A DNA stretch of 64,000 nt from an uncultured Pseudodesulfovibrio sp. (GCF_963664965.1 NZ_OY761823.1:2932001-2996000), one strand, 5' to 3'; numbered from the stretch's first letter, positions 20,140 through 30,522 are shown. Notes: generated from the letters alone by a model not told the origin. Made by a program: numbers and translations.

Positions 20140-21528
20140 CTATTTTAAAGACACTAGCCATGCCTCAAGATCGGCAACTTGTCTGACCACTGAGGCCGGT
20201 CCGGTGCCTCCGGGCGAGGTTCGGCGCTCGACCGCAGTCTTGTAATCAAGCACTTCGAAAACATCGTCCTCAATCTCTGCGGAAAACTCCTTGAAGTCGG
20301 CAAGGCTCAGGTCTTCCAACCCGACACCCTTCCCTTCTGCAAAGGCAACAGCAGCCCCTGTAATATGATGTGCTTCACGGAACGGTACGCCCTTTGCGGC
20401 AAGATAGTCCGCAAGTTCAGTGGCGTTGAGAAACCCTCGTTCCACCGTAGCGAGCATCTTTTCAGGCACGAATTCAAGCTGCCTGAGCATGCCGTTCATG
20501 ATGCCGAGCGAAGCCGAGACGGTCTTGTCCGCGTCAAAAAACGGTTCCTTGTCTTCCTGCAAATCACGATTGTACGTCATGGGCAATCCCTTGAGAAGCA
20601 CAAGCAGGCCGGTCAGGGACCCGACAACGCGACCGGTCTTGCCACGCATGAGTTCGCAGGCATCCGGATTCTTCTTCTGCGGCATGATGGAAGAGCCGGT
20701 CGCATATTGGTCCGGCAGTTTCACATACCCGAAATTGGGGTTGGCCCAAATGATGATCTCTTCGCACATGCGGGAAAGATGCGTCATGATGAGACTTCCC
20801 GCGAACACGGCTTCCAACACGAAATCACGGTCGGAAACAGCGTCCATGGAATTGGCAAAGATGGTATCCATGCCGAGGTCGTCAGCCACTGCCTGCGGAT
20901 TCACAGGATGGGTGGTTCCGGCCAATGCGGCAGCGCCCAGCGGCATGACACGCACCCGCTTCAGGCAATCGGTCACGCGCTCGTAATCACGCTTGAACAT
21001 CTGGCAGTAGGCAAGCAGATGATGCGCCAGACTGACGGGCTGGGCAGGCTGAAAATGCGTGCAACCGGGCAGCAGCGTGTCGCCATGCACCTTGGCACGA
21101 ACGATATAGGTCTCAATGAGCGAAAGCAGATATTCCTGCCATGCAGCCAGCCGTGCGGCCACATGCAGACGGAAATCCAGCGCCACCTGATCGTTGCGGC
21201 TGCGCGCAGTATGCAGCTTGCCGCCGACAGCACCGATGATTTCGGTCAGGCGCGACTCGATGTTCATGTGGACGTCTTCCATTTCGGTCTTCCACACGAA
21301 CTCACCAGCCTCGATCTCGGCCTTGACCGCATCGAGTCCGTCACAAATCTGTTTGGCCTCTTCTTTGGTCAGGAATCCCTGCTTCGCAAGCACACGGGCA
21401 TGAGCCTGTGACCCGCGAATATCCTCGGCATACAACTGCCAGTCATAGGATACGGATTCGGAATATGCTTCCATGGAAGCGGCCGTACCTTGGGCAAACC
21501 GGCCGCCCCACATTTTCTTCTGTGCCAT
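20140..21528 (-). CDS. argH: Argininosuccinate lyase
   Basis: Last step of arginine synthesis: argininosuccinate to arginine and fumarate. 462 residues, normal length. The fumarase/aspartase-superfamily signature [12 protein letters not shown] is at residues 278-289 with its catalytic serine; other blocks are [13 protein letters not shown] and [16 protein letters not shown]. It follows argG by 3 bases in one operon, and a hairpin terminator lies after it. Confidence 0.97.
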   Translation of the reverse strand: MAQKKMWGGRFAQGTAASMEAYSESVSYDWQLYAEDIRGSQAHARVLAKQGFLTKEEAKQICDGLDAVKAEIEAGEFVWKTEMEDVHMNIESRLTEIIGAVGGKLHTARSRNDQVALDFRLHVAARLAAWQEYLLSLIETYIVRAKVHGDTLLPGCTHFQPAQPVSLAHHLLAYCQMFKRDYERVTDCLKRVRVMPLGAAALAGTTHPVNPQAVADDLGMDTIFANSMDAVSDRDFVLEAVFAGSLIMTHLSRMCEEIIIWANPNFGYVKLPDQYATGSSIMPQKKNPDACELMRGKTGRVVGSLTGLLVLLKGLPMTYNRDLQEDKEPFFDADKTVSASLGIMNGMLRQLEFVPEKMLATVERGFLNATELADYLAAKGVPFREAHHITGAAVAFAEGKGVGLEDLSLADFKEFSAEIEDDVFEVLDYKTAVERRTSPGGTGPASVVRQVADLEAWLVSLK

Positions 21529-21531
21529 ATT

Positions 21532-22767
21532 TTAGCTCTCGCAGGTGTCTTCGACGTCCTTGCCGCCCCACTTGGACTGCTGCATGCGGCCCTTGAGGCG
21601 CAATCCGACCAACTTAATGAACCCTTCGGCATCGGCCTGATCGTAAATGTAGTCTTCCTCGAATGTCGCCAGTTCCGGGTTGTACATGGAGAACGGGGAC
21701 TTGCGGCCCAACGGTACGCAATTGCCCTTGTACAACTTCACGCGGACAGTACCGGTGACCTTCTCCTGTGATTTGTCGATCATGGCCTGCATGGCTTCAC
21801 GTTCCGGAGAGAACCAGTAGCCGTTGTAGACCATGGTCGCGTATTTCGGAATCAGGCTGTCGCGTAGATGCATCATCTCACGGTCCATGCACAGTCCTTC
21901 AAGGTCGCGATGGGCCGCAGCGAGGATGGTGCCGCCGGGAGTCTCGTACACGCCGCGTGACTTCATGCCCACGAAACGGTTTTCAACCATATCGACACGG
22001 CCGATACCGTGCTTTCCGCCCAGTTCGTTGAGCTTGGCGAGCAATGCAGCCGGAGAGTACTTGACGCTGTTGATGGCGATGGGATCACCGGCTTCGAAAT
22101 CAATGGTGATCTCTTCCGGCTCATCCGGGCACATCTCTGGGGGCGTGATGTTGCGGTAGCAGTCCGGGCCGGGGGAATTCCACGGATCTTCCAACTCGCC
22201 ACCCTCAAAAGAGGTGTGCAGCAGGTTGGCGTCGATGGACCACGGCTTCTTGCGGCTCACCGGAATGGGGATGCCATTATCCTTGGCAAAATTCATGAGG
22301 TCGGTGCGGGACTTGAGTTCCCACTCGCGCCACGGGGCAATGGTCCGCAGACGCGGGTTGAGAGCCATGGTCGCCAGTTCGAAACGAACCTGATCATTTC
22401 CCTTGCCCGTAGCACCGTGAGACACGGCCTGAGCGCCTTCAAGCTCGGCGATTTCCACCATGCGCTTGGAGATCAGAGGACGGGCGATAGCGGTACCGAG
22501 CAGGTAACGGCCTTCGTAGAGGGCATTGGCACGGAACATAGGGAAGACGTAATCGCGGACAAATTCCTCACGCATGTCTTCGACATATGCCTTGCAGGCA
22601 CCGGTTGCCATGGCCTTTTCATCAATGCCGTCCATTTCCTCACCCTGACCGAGGTCTGCGGTCATGGTGACGACTTCACAGTCATAGTGGTTCTTGATCC
22701 ACTTGAGGATAATGGACGTATCCAGCCCGCCGGAATAGGCGAGAACGACTTTTTCTATTTTACTCAT
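21532..22767 (-). CDS. argG: Argininosuccinate synthase
   Basis: ATP-dependent joining of citrulline and aspartate. 411 residues; the PP-loop AYSGGLDTS lies at 9-17 near the N-terminus. Family blocks: [26 protein letters not shown], and [22 protein letters not shown] with [24 protein letters not shown] split across the substrate site. It sits between argF and argH in the same direction; the upstream gap to argF is 33 bases. Confidence 0.97.
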   Translation of the reverse strand: MSKIEKVVLAYSGGLDTSIILKWIKNHYDCEVVTMTADLGQGEEMDGIDEKAMATGACKAYVEDMREEFVRDYVFPMFRANALYEGRYLLGTAIARPLISKRMVEIAELEGAQAVSHGATGKGNDQVRFELATMALNPRLRTIAPWREWELKSRTDLMNFAKDNGIPIPVSRKKPWSIDANLLHTSFEGGELEDPWNSPGPDCYRNITPPEMCPDEPEEITIDFEAGDPIAINSVKYSPAALLAKLNELGGKHGIGRVDMVENRFVGMKSRGVYETPGGTILAAAHRDLEGLCMDREMMHLRDSLIPKYATMVYNGYWFSPEREAMQAMIDKSQEKVTGTVRVKLYKGNCVPLGRKSPFSMYNPELATFEEDYIYDQADAEGFIKLVGLRLKGRMQQSKWGGKDVEDTCES

Positions 22768-22800
22768 TTGATTATTTCCCTACGATTCTATCTATCTTGA

Positions 22801-23700
22801 TTATTTATAAATCCATTCAAGAATGGCTTTTTGCATGTGCAGCCGGTTCTCGGCCTGATCCCAAACAATCGAAGCCGGACTTTCAAACACGCTTTCACTG
22901 ACTTCCTCGCCCCGGTGAGCAGGCAGGCAATGCATGAATTTCGCGCCGTCAACGGCCTTTGCCATAAGCGCCTCGTTCACTTCGAAGCCGGCAAAAGCGA
23001 CTTCACGCTTCTTCTGCTCTTCTTCCTGTCCCATGGACGCCCACACATCGGTATGGACATACTGTGCTCCGGCCACGGCTTCTGCCGGGTCGCGGGTCAC
23101 GGAAACCTTGGCTCCAAGGCTGACGGCCTTGTCCAGAATGGCCTGATCGGGATCATACCCTTCAGGGCAGGCGACACACAGTTCGTAACCGAAGGTTGCC
23201 GAACCGTTGATGAAGGAATGCACCATGTTATTGCCGTCACCGACCCAGGCGAGCTTGAGCTCATCCAGCTTCGGAGTCCGCTCATACATGGTCAGCATAT
23301 CGCTCATGATCTGACAGGGATGGTATTCATCGGTCAGCGCGTTGACCACCGGGATATCGCCGTATTCGACCAGGGTTTCGAGCTTTTCCTGGCCGAATGT
23401 TCGCACGATGAGTCCATCCGCAAATCGCGAAAGTACGCGTGCGGTATCCTTGAGCGGTTCACTGCGGCCCAGTTGGGAATCCCTGGAGGTAATAAAAACA
23501 GGGTCACCGCCCAGATGGCGGACGCCCACCTCGAAGGACACACGGGTCCGAGTGGAAGCCTTTTCAAAAATCAGCAGCAGCGTTTTCCCTGCCAGAAGAT
23601 CAGTGCGGACATTGTTGTCCTTCATCTCTTTGGCACGCAAAAGTACCTGCTGGGCCTCATCTCTGGGGATATCCAGAATTGTCAAAAAATGCTTGGTCAT
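22801..23700 (-). CDS. argF: Ornithine carbamoyltransferase
   Basis: Makes citrulline from ornithine and carbamoyl phosphate. 299 residues. Carbamoyl-phosphate site STRTR at 49-53, HPCQ in DEYHPCQIMSD, and the ornithine/closing loop HCLPAHRGEE are intact. First gene of argF-argG-argH. The 138 bases upstream hold a short palindrome (ATTCATATGAAT, 23760-23771) but no convincing ArgR box. Confidence 0.96.
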   Translation of the reverse strand: MTKHFLTILDIPRDEAQQVLLRAKEMKDNNVRTDLLAGKTLLLIFEKASTRTRVSFEVGVRHLGGDPVFITSRDSQLGRSEPLKDTARVLSRFADGLIVRTFGQEKLETLVEYGDIPVVNALTDEYHPCQIMSDMLTMYERTPKLDELKLAWVGDGNNMVHSFINGSATFGYELCVACPEGYDPDQAILDKAVSLGAKVSVTRDPAEAVAGAQYVHTDVWASMGQEEEQKKREVAFAGFEVNEALMAKAVDGAKFMHCLPAHRGEEVSESVFESPASIVWDQAENRLHMQKAILEWIYK

Positions 23701-23838
23701 CGTGCATCAGCTCCATCATTGATTGCCAATAATTGTGAAAGGAATGAAGATTGTCCCATATTCATATGAATGTAAAGCAATTTACAACAGTGATTCCAAG
23801 GAACAAAACAAATTGAAGACAAAAGAAATAAAAGAATA

Positions 23839-24993
23839 TCAAGGAGTAATCTGTTCCACGAAAAGCAGGCCGCCGAATCGCAACTGATTGATTGTCATCG
23901 ACTTGACCGGATCGCCAAGCGAATTGAAAGAAATCGTCCCCGTAATTCCCTTGACCCCGTTAGTTTCACTCAAAGCATCCCTGACCTTCTTCCTGTTCAG
24001 GGAACCACTGCGCCGAACCGCATCGGCAAGTACGGTCATGCAATCATAGGTCAAAGCAGGCGCATTGGTCTTGATCGGTCCGTACACCGATTCAAATTTT
24101 CGGACGAATTCTTTCGATTCCGGAGTGTTGACCCATCGACTCCAGTGATTCGAATAATATACTCCTTCGGCATCAAAACCGATTTCGTCATACAGCTTCA
24201 ACCCAATGCCGTCACCACTAAGAAATTTCGAATTCACGCCCTGCTGCTTGGCCGCAACCAGAAATCCCCCCACATGCTTGAAAGAATCGGGTATGAAAAC
24301 AACGTCAGGTTTGAGTCCCGCTACAGCACGAATGATATCGTCATGCAAAACGACATCAGAGCCATAATTGCCGCGCCAAAGCAAACGCCCATGCCCAGAC
24401 TCAAAAGTGGAAATGAAAGTCTCGGCGAGGTGCTCGCTATAGGGACGCTTTTCATTCACCAGCACCACTGCGGTCGCAGCCTGAAGATTTGTCAATGCGA
24501 ATTGGGCCAGCCCTTTTCCCTGAAAATCGTCAGTGAAACTTATTCGGAAAATACAATCCCCGACCCTTGTCACATCCGGATTTGTCGAAAGCGGACTGAT
24601 CATCGGGATACCTGCGGGTTGCAGAATTTTCGCAGCAGCAAGAGAATTGGAACTCCACGCCGCACCGACAACCGCGAGAACATCGGCCTTGACAGCCTGT
24701 CTGGCTGCATTGATGCTGCCCTCGGGGGTGCTCTTGTTATCAAATTCAATGAGCACAACGTGATGACCGAGAAAACCACCGTGGGCATTGATTTCCGCAG
24801 CGGCAAACCGTGCGGCATCGGCAATTCTCAAACCGGAACGAGCCGCATCACCCGTCTTGGCGGAAATAATTCCGACCCTCACGATTTTGTCGGCAGCACA
24901 TGCCTGTCCGGCCCAAAACAGCGACCAGACAGCACACAAAAGAATAGCCACTCGAAAAATGTGACTACATGCTCCGAACAAATGTTTTCCCAT
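23839..24993 (-). CDS. Orphan periplasmic amino-acid-type binding protein (LivJ / ANF-receptor fold)
   Basis: 384 residues with a signal peptide that ends near ACA-A (HIFRVAILLCAVWSLFWAG). The mature part starts VRVGIISAKTGDAARSGL and shows the type-I periplasmic binding fold of LivJ-like receptors: ADAARFAAAEINAHGGFLGH, VGAAWSSNSLAAAKIL, PMISPLSTNPDVTRVG, ISFTDDFQGKGLAQFA. No LivHMGF permease or ATPase genes are nearby. It lies 58 bases downstream of the membrane AlbA_2 receptor in the same direction, so it may present a ligand to that sensor (inference). Two adjacent ATGs (24996 and 24993) follow GGAGGGGG; the second has better spacing. Confidence 0.85.
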   Translation of the reverse strand: MGKHLFGACSHIFRVAILLCAVWSLFWAGQACAADKIVRVGIISAKTGDAARSGLRIADAARFAAAEINAHGGFLGHHVVLIEFDNKSTPEGSINAARQAVKADVLAVVGAAWSSNSLAAAKILQPAGIPMISPLSTNPDVTRVGDCIFRISFTDDFQGKGLAQFALTNLQAATAVVLVNEKRPYSEHLAETFISTFESGHGRLLWRGNYGSDVVLHDDIIRAVAGLKPDVVFIPDSFKHVGGFLVAAKQQGVNSKFLSGDGIGLKLYDEIGFDAEGVYYSNHWSRWVNTPESKEFVRKFESVYGPIKTNAPALTYDCMTVLADAVRRSGSLNRKKVRDALSETNGVKGITGTISFNSLGDPVKSMTINQLRFGGLLFVEQITP

Positions 24994-25051
24994 CATCCCC
25001 CTCCAAAAGGCTGACCATTCTTAGCATAGCCCACAGAGGGAATGAATTATT

Positions 25052-26623
25052 TTAATGATTCTGTAGCCATTCGTAGAACTGGCTCAAGGAAAGCTGACGG
25101 CTTGCAGGGCCGCTCCGAACGTAAAATTCCTCATTCTGGCCATTCTTCAAGATGGCGGGAACAGCAGCCGGAATGCAGAATACACGAAGAACTGATTTCC
25201 CCTGCACCTCGATGACAGCGGTATCAATATACCGGGCAAACTCTGCCCCGAAGTGCTGATTGACCAGGTTGTTGAAATGCAGGAGAGCCTTATCCGCGTT
25301 ACCGAATTTATCCTCTTCAAATCCCGCCACGACACCGTCGTCGGCGACTCCCACAAACAGGGTACCGCCAGCGGAGTTCATGAAACCGGCTACGGTCTTC
25401 ATGCTGGCATGTTCAATCTCACGGCCATTCTTGCCGGACTTGAGGTTGAATCGAAGTGTCTGCTTGAATTCAAGCTCACTGCTCTCGCCTTCTGCGATAA
25501 GCCGAAGCACATCCTGCGCGGAGACCGGCATCTTCTGCTTGAGGCCGAGCGCCTGAATCCGAGCCCGATTTCTGTGCAAAACAAAAAGGGCTCCTGCCGC
25601 GAGGACGACCAGAAGACCGCCAAAAACCTGAAGAAAAGTATCGCTCGTCAAGGCGGAAACTATATTCTTGCGCGGAACAGCCACGCCCAGAGACATTGTA
25701 TCGCCAAACACGGACAACGGCAGGACATATCCCCACCACGCTTCCTTATCGACAGAAAATAAAAAAGGCGCTTTGCGGTACTTGCCACCGGAAGCAAGCA
25801 GAGCCGAAGCTTGGGCTATAACCGGATCTGAAACATTATTCGCTTCCAGAGCGTGGCTTGCCCTGTCCCCCTGAATTTCTGTCTGAGCAGCGCCTTCGAT
25901 AGGCAAGACCTTACCGCTGTCCCAAAAAAGAAACACCTTTTCCGCGCTGCCTCTTTCCGCCCCGCCAAGACGACTGACAACAGTATCAACAGGAAAGACA
26001 TAGGACATCATGTAATTCTGCCCATTGACGACGATCAGTGTCGATGCTGTGAGCCACGACTCTCCGGCATCATAATAACGATACGAACTGCGCCAATTGA
26101 CCTGACCGGGCATGAGATGCTTGAACTCATTGGCGAGAATATCATTGAATTCCGTGTTGTCATCATGAATATTCTTGGCTTTTTCAGCCGCCGAACCATC
26201 TGCTTTCAACAGGGTAATGCGCGTCGTACCGCCATCTTCCCGCATCGGAACCACTTCCTGCAAACCGGATTGCTGGCGGGTAAGCATGTAACGAAGCCCT
26301 TCCCCGTCTGACACCATGACGGCAGTCAGGGCACCATGCTTTTTGAGCACCCGGGAAAACGACGTCCGCAAAGATGATGGTTTGAGACTCGCCAGAACAT
26401 CCACTCCCATCTCGTCGTTGGAACTGGTCACCGCGTTAATAAGCACGGTCACAGCTCCCGAAAGTCCTCGCGCCGAGCTTTCCACAGCCACGGCAGCAGC
26501 ATCGCGGCGAACCTCCCGCACTCCCCAGAAAGCCAGCGCCCCCACGGCGACAACCGTGAAAATCACACCGTAAAAAAGGATATTGTAAAGCTTCTTTCCC
26601 TTAATGGCATTTCGGCTCGACAT
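25052..26623 (-). CDS. Membrane receptor with periplasmic Cache-like domain and cytoplasmic AlbA_2 domain
   Basis: 523 residues. A transmembrane helix at about 15-33, a periplasmic region of about 300 residues, a second helix at about 332-350, then a cytoplasmic AlbA_2 (divergent AAA-4/Schlafen-like) domain at about 379-505. AlbA_2 hallmarks: GESSELEFKQTL and, after a helix, AGFMNSAGGTLFVGVADDG. The periplasmic part ends with WWGYVLPLSVFGDTMSLGVAVP, a pattern seen at the end of dCache sensor domains. There is no kinase, GGDEF or methyl-accepting domain. ATG 26623 is chosen for its AGAGGT site; an ATG at 26638 has none. It follows ybeY by 20 bases. The output is unknown: direct DNA or nucleotide binding at the membrane is an inference. 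Confidence 0.8.
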   Translation of the reverse strand: MSSRNAIKGKKLYNILFYGVIFTVVAVGALAFWGVREVRRDAAAVAVESSARGLSGAVTVLINAVTSSNDEMGVDVLASLKPSSLRTSFSRVLKKHGALTAVMVSDGEGLRYMLTRQQSGLQEVVPMREDGGTTRITLLKADGSAAEKAKNIHDDNTEFNDILANEFKHLMPGQVNWRSSYRYYDAGESWLTASTLIVVNGQNYMMSYVFPVDTVVSRLGGAERGSAEKVFLFWDSGKVLPIEGAAQTEIQGDRASHALEANNVSDPVIAQASALLASGGKYRKAPFLFSVDKEAWWGYVLPLSVFGDTMSLGVAVPRKNIVSALTSDTFLQVFGGLLVVLAAGALFVLHRNRARIQALGLKQKMPVSAQDVLRLIAEGESSELEFKQTLRFNLKSGKNGREIEHASMKTVAGFMNSAGGTLFVGVADDGVVAGFEEDKFGNADKALLHFNNLVNQHFGAEFARYIDTAVIEVQGKSVLRVFCIPAAVPAILKNGQNEEFYVRSGPASRQLSLSQFYEWLQNH

Positions 26624-26643
26624 CAACGACCTCTGCATTCGGT

Positions 26644-27096
26644 TCAGGAGAATTCAAGAAGGACACGATCAACTGCCGCATCGGTCAAATCATACATTTC
26701 ATCGCCATGGTCATATCCGGCCAGATGGAGCGTGCCATGAGCAATCAACCTCGCCATATGACCGAGTGGAGACTGGCCGTAAAGAGCGGCTTCACGCGAC
26801 AGCGCATCCACGGAAAGAGCGAGTTCGCCAAGATAAACGTCTTCCGAACCTTCCTCCGGGGCCTCGGCCGCATCATCAGCCGGAAAACTCAAAATATTGG
26901 TGGGACCGGTACAGCCCAAAAAGCCCTTGTTCAGACGAGCTATTTCCGCATCATCAACCAGCTTGAGCGTCACGGAATGCCCGATCAGGTCCAAGGCATC
27001 AAGAATGGATGCGCCTATCTCGCCGAGCTCTCGGCGGGACAAGGGAAAATGCGGATCAAGCCGCGTTTCTCGAATCACCCTGAAACCTGAATCCAT
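26644..27096 (-). CDS. ybeY: Endoribonuclease YbeY
   Basis: Zinc-dependent RNase for 16S rRNA 3'-end maturation and ribosome quality control. 150 residues. The metal motif is intact: H120, H124, H130 in AHGTLHLAGYDHGDE. The start overlaps the phoH stop by one base (TAATG), the usual phoH-ybeY pairing. Confidence 0.95.
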   Translation of the reverse strand: MDSGFRVIRETRLDPHFPLSRRELGEIGASILDALDLIGHSVTLKLVDDAEIARLNKGFLGCTGPTNILSFPADDAAEAPEEGSEDVYLGELALSVDALSREAALYGQSPLGHMARLIAHGTLHLAGYDHGDEMYDLTDAAVDRVLLEFS

Positions 27097-28058
27097 TACC
27101 TGTCCTTCTCACTCTCGTAGCGGTCATAGGCGCGAACAATACGCCCTACAAGCGGATGCCGAACAACATCATTTTCATCAAATTCAACGACCTTGACCCC
27201 TTTCACGTCCGTCAGAATGCTACGGGCATGCAACAGGCCGGACTTGGCATGAATCGGCAGATCGATCTGCGTGACATCACCGGTGACGACCGCACGCGAA
27301 CCGAATCCGAGCCGCGTCAAAAACATCTTCATCTGCTCTGGCGTGGTGTTCTGGGCCTCGTCCAAAATGATGAATGCGTCATTCAGGGTCCGCCCGCGCA
27401 TGAATGCCAGCGGAGCCACCTCAATGACGCCGGTTTCCTGATAATCCTGCACCCTGGCAAAATCGAGCATGTCGTGCAGCGCATCGTAAAGCGGCCTCAG
27501 GTAGGGATTGATTTTCTCAGCCAGATCACCGGGCAGGAACCCGAGTTTCTCTCCGGCCTCAACAGCGGGACGAGTCAACACGATGCGCTTGACCTCGCGC
27601 CGGAGAAGCGCGCCCACGGCCATGGCCACGGCCAGATATGTCTTGCCCGTACCGGCAGGACCGATGCCAAAGGTCAGATCACTCTCGCGAATGGCGTCCA
27701 GATACTCTCTCTGATTGATGGATTTCGGCGAAATCGTCCGCTTGCCGGAAGTCGCGTAGACACTTTCCTTGAAGACATCACTCACGTCAGCAGCGGGCTG
27801 GCGCTCAAGTATCCGGCAGGCGAAATCGACATCCTGCGGATAAATATTCTTGCCCGCCTTCAGCATGGCATATAGCTGCGAGAGCACCTGTCCGGCAGTA
27901 TCGACCCGCCCTTCATCTCCATCAGCCGCAGACACGGTCAGTGTGCTTCCACGGCTTTCAATAGAAACATCCAAACGCTCACTGAGCAACTTGAGATGCT
28001 GATTCTGAGGGCCGAATAACTGACTCGCCAATTGGCTATCGTCAAATTCAAGTTTCAA
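27096..28058 (-). CDS. PhoH-like ATPase
   Basis: 320 residues, cytoplasmic P-loop ATPase commonly linked with YbeY in RNA metabolism. Walker A GIGPAGTGKTYLAVAMA at about 131-147; Walker B FIILDEAQNTTPEQMKMFLTRLG; RAVVTGDVTQIDL. A KH-like N-terminal region precedes it. The start codon is TTG at 28058 (KLEFDDSQLA) with GGAG ten bases upstream; no ATG is available before the conserved core. Confidence 0.93.
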   Translation of the reverse strand: MKLEFDDSQLASQLFGPQNQHLKLLSERLDVSIESRGSTLTVSAADGDEGRVDTAGQVLSQLYAMLKAGKNIYPQDVDFACRILERQPAADVSDVFKESVYATSGKRTISPKSINQREYLDAIRESDLTFGIGPAGTGKTYLAVAMAVGALLRREVKRIVLTRPAVEAGEKLGFLPGDLAEKINPYLRPLYDALHDMLDFARVQDYQETGVIEVAPLAFMRGRTLNDAFIILDEAQNTTPEQMKMFLTRLGFGSRAVVTGDVTQIDLPIHAKSGLLHARSILTDVKGVKVVEFDENDVVRHPLVGRIVRAYDRYESEKDR

Positions 28059-28102
28059 TGCTGACAGCTCCGATTTATCCGGTTATGCGGCAGCCAAAAT
28101 GG

Positions 28103-28864
28103 CTACCCCTTCTTTCTCAAAAACATCCACTTGCACGCCCTGCGTTCCATAAGATTGGCCAATTCGTACAAAGCCGCCCCCATGATGCTCATGGCGATGA
28201 TGCCGGTAAACATGCGGAGGTAGTCCATGGCACCCCACGCATCCATTATCATATAGCCCAGCCCTCGCGTGGTGGCAAAGGATTCCACAAAAAACAACAC
28301 TGCGACCGAAACTCCGGTGCCGAGCCGAAGCGCTGTAAACCCGTGCGGCAACGCAGCAGGCAGCAGGACTTCGCGGAACACGTTCCACCGGGAACCGCCC
28401 AGAGATCGAACGGAGTCGGCGTATTTCGGATTGATGGCGCGCACGCCGTCACGCGTGGTCACCAAAATCTGATAGCCGAGAATAAGCGAGATCATGGCTA
28501 TCTTTGCGGCATCGCCCAGACCGAACAGCAGCAAAAAGATCGGCAGCAACACGATTTTGGGCACCGGATATGTCAAAAAGACGAAAGGAGCGAGCAGTTT
28601 GTCCACTTTCCTGACGCACCCCATCAGCAATCCAAGAGGAAAAGCCACTCCCCACGCGAGAATCATGGCGGCTACCGCCCGGTATGCGCTCACTCCGAAA
28701 TGCTCCCAGAACAAACGGGTCCCGGCGGCGGAGACAAAAGCCGTCACAGCATCTTCGGGGTACGGGAGTATGATACCACCCATGGCCATGGCCGTAAGCT
28801 TCCACAGACCTCCCATCACCGCAATGACGACAGCGTATCGAATACACGGACGCAGGTTTACCAT
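28103..28864 (-). CDS. NitT/TauT-type ABC transporter permease
   Basis: 253 residues, six predicted membrane helices. The inner-membrane permease signature (EAA-like loop) is LRSLGGSRWNVFREVLLPAALPHGFTALRLG. Related to SsuC/TauC/NrtB. It overlaps the ATPase gene by 7 bases (ATGGTAA). Substrate not determinable from sequence; candidates include sulfonates, taurine, nitrate-like anions, pyrimidines and aromatic acids. Confidence 0.9.
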   Translation of the reverse strand: MVNLRPCIRYAVVIAVMGGLWKLTAMAMGGIILPYPEDAVTAFVSAAGTRLFWEHFGVSAYRAVAAMILAWGVAFPLGLLMGCVRKVDKLLAPFVFLTYPVPKIVLLPIFLLLFGLGDAAKIAMISLILGYQILVTTRDGVRAINPKYADSVRSLGGSRWNVFREVLLPAALPHGFTALRLGTGVSVAVLFFVESFATTRGLGYMIMDAWGAMDYLRMFTGIIAMSIMGAALYELANLMERRACKWMFLRKKG

Positions 28865-29592
28865 ACGTCCTCCACGGTATGCCGAAGTTGTTTCAGCAGT
28901 TCGAATCCGGTCGCCGAATCACGAACCCCGGCATCACCGAAACCGGGATTGTCGAACACTGCCACGGGGCGGGCCGGAGAGGCAGACATGACCATAATCC
29001 GCTTGCCCAGCATGACAGCCTCCTCCAGCGAATGCGTCACAAGGACATATGGCACCTTTCGAAGCTGCCACGTATCCAGCAACGCCAACTGCAACCGTTC
29101 ACGGGTCAGGGCATCAAGAGAGGAAAACGGTTCGTCGAGCAGCATCAACCGAGGCCGCGTGACAAACGCACGGGCAATAGCCACCCGCTGCTGCTCCCCG
29201 CCGCTCAGGTTGGCGGGATAATCACGCTCCCGTCCGATAATACCGACTTCCGCAAGCTGAACCTTCGCCCGACGGATACGTTCCTTGCGCGAAACACCCT
29301 GCACCTTGAGGCCGAGCGCGACGTTGTCCACAACGGATCGCCACGGGAGCAAGCCGTAATCCTGCAAGATAATCGAAATATCCGAAGTCGGTCCGGCGAT
29401 TTCATTCCCATCGAGAAACACGGCCCCGGTGTCCGCGGGAGACAGGCCGCTCAGGATATACAGCAGTGACGTCTTGCCGCACCCGGAAGGCCCGACAACA
29501 GCCAGCGTCTCCTCCCGCCCGAGCGAAAAGGAGACGCCGTCCAGAACGGTCTTTCCACCGTAGATTTTTCCGAGATTTTCAGCTTTCAGCAT
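28858..29592 (-). CDS. NitT/TauT-type ABC transporter ATP-binding protein
   Basis: 244 residues. Walker A GPSGCGKTS near residue 34, signature LSGGEQQRVAIARAF, Walker B LMLLDEPFSSLD, and switch His in LVTHSLEEAV. Family of SsuB/TauB/NrtD. Starts 3 bases after the binding-protein stop and is followed by the overlapping permease, giving a complete importer. Confidence 0.93.
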   Translation of the reverse strand: MLKAENLGKIYGGKTVLDGVSFSLGREETLAVVGPSGCGKTSLLYILSGLSPADTGAVFLDGNEIAGPTSDISIILQDYGLLPWRSVVDNVALGLKVQGVSRKERIRRAKVQLAEVGIIGRERDYPANLSGGEQQRVAIARAFVTRPRLMLLDEPFSSLDALTRERLQLALLDTWQLRKVPYVLVTHSLEEAVMLGKRIMVMSASPARPVAVFDNPGFGDAGVRDSATGFELLKQLRHTVEDVW

Positions 29593-29595
29593 ACG

Positions 29596-30522
29596 CTAGG
29601 GAATGATCGGAGACACGACCAGCTCCTGCGGCAACCGCTCCTTGAGCAGCCCCTTGGAAAGCATCCAGTCCTGTACCTCATTCAGTTCGGCATCAGTTGG
29701 AAGTTCGGGCATGGGATACGGGTAAACCGGAAATTCCGAAACCAACGGTTTGGGGATGCGGCATGTCTCGGCCATCAACTGCCGGTAGTCCTCCGGCTTT
29801 TCGGTCAGTCGTTTGACTGCCTCCCTGTACGCCGTTACGAATCGGATATAGGACCCGGCTCCACCTTTGAAATATTTACGATGCAGGCACAAAACCGTCA
29901 GGGGGATATTCAGATCGTCCGCAGTGACAAGCGCCCCGCCCCCCTTGAATTTTGCCAATGAGAGCAACGGCTCGGGCAGCAAAGCGGCATCAATCTGGTC
30001 GGTCATGAGCATCTGAAGCCGGATGGGCAACTTCTTGATTTCGATTCGCTCGAAATGATAGCTGCCGACGCCGAGCTTCTCTTCCATTTTGTCAGCCAGA
30101 AATTCCATGATGGTGGATTTGGAAAGGCCAAGCTTTTTCCCGGCAAGATCACCGATACCGGCGTCCTTGTTCTTTGGCGACAGGCCGATGCCGAACATGG
30201 GATACCCGGGCGTGGTGCGCCACGAAGTCATGGCGATATACATGGGGACATCCCGGCTGATAAGCAGATACGTGGCAATAAGATCACCAAAATACCCGTC
30301 AAGCTGTCCTGCCTGCATGGCCGTATCCCGCTCCAAAGCCGAAGAGAATCTGACAAGCTCCACATCCAGCCCCTGCTCGGCGAACAGGCCGTCATGCACA
30401 CAGACCTGAAGCGGCAGGGTGTCAATCACCGGCAGGATACCGAAACGAATCTTGGACTCAGCCGCATGAGCACTGAGACTGAAAAGGGCAATCGCCATGA
30501 TCGTAAGGACCATCTTTCTCAT
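29596..30522 (-). CDS. NitT/TauT-type periplasmic substrate-binding protein
   Basis: 308 residues with a signal peptide (MRKMVLTIMAIALFSLSAHA). The mature part starts KIRFGILPVIDTLPLQVCVHDG, the type-II binding fold of the SsuA/THI5-like group; GQLDGYFGDLIATYLL and DAALLPEPLLSLAKFKGGG are typical. The start at 30522 has AGGGAGA upstream; the longer frame to 30657 is non-coding. First gene of the importer. The ligand is unknown, and nothing links it to the thi operon apart from the fold. Confidence 0.9.
   Translation of the reverse strand: MRKMVLTIMAIALFSLSAHAAESKIRFGILPVIDTLPLQVCVHDGLFAEQGLDVELVRFSSALERDTAMQAGQLDGYFGDLIATYLLISRDVPMYIAMTSWRTTPGYPMFGIGLSPKNKDAGIGDLAGKKLGLSKSTIMEFLADKMEEKLGVGSYHFERIEIKKLPIRLQMLMTDQIDAALLPEPLLSLAKFKGGGALVTADDLNIPLTVLCLHRKYFKGGAGSYIRFVTAYREAVKRLTEKPEDYRQLMAETCRIPKPLVSEFPVYPYPMPELPTDAELNEVQDWMLSKGLLKERLPQELVVSPIIP

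Noticed and set aside
23760-23771. ATTCATATGAAT upstream of argF as an ArgR box
   Set aside because: ArgR half-sites are ordered TGAAT...ATTCA; here the halves are in the opposite order and too close, so the match is not convincing.
28103-30522. ABC importer as a thiamine-precursor (THI5-like) transporter
   Set aside because: The binding fold is shared by many substrates, and no thi box or thi gene is adjacent to it.
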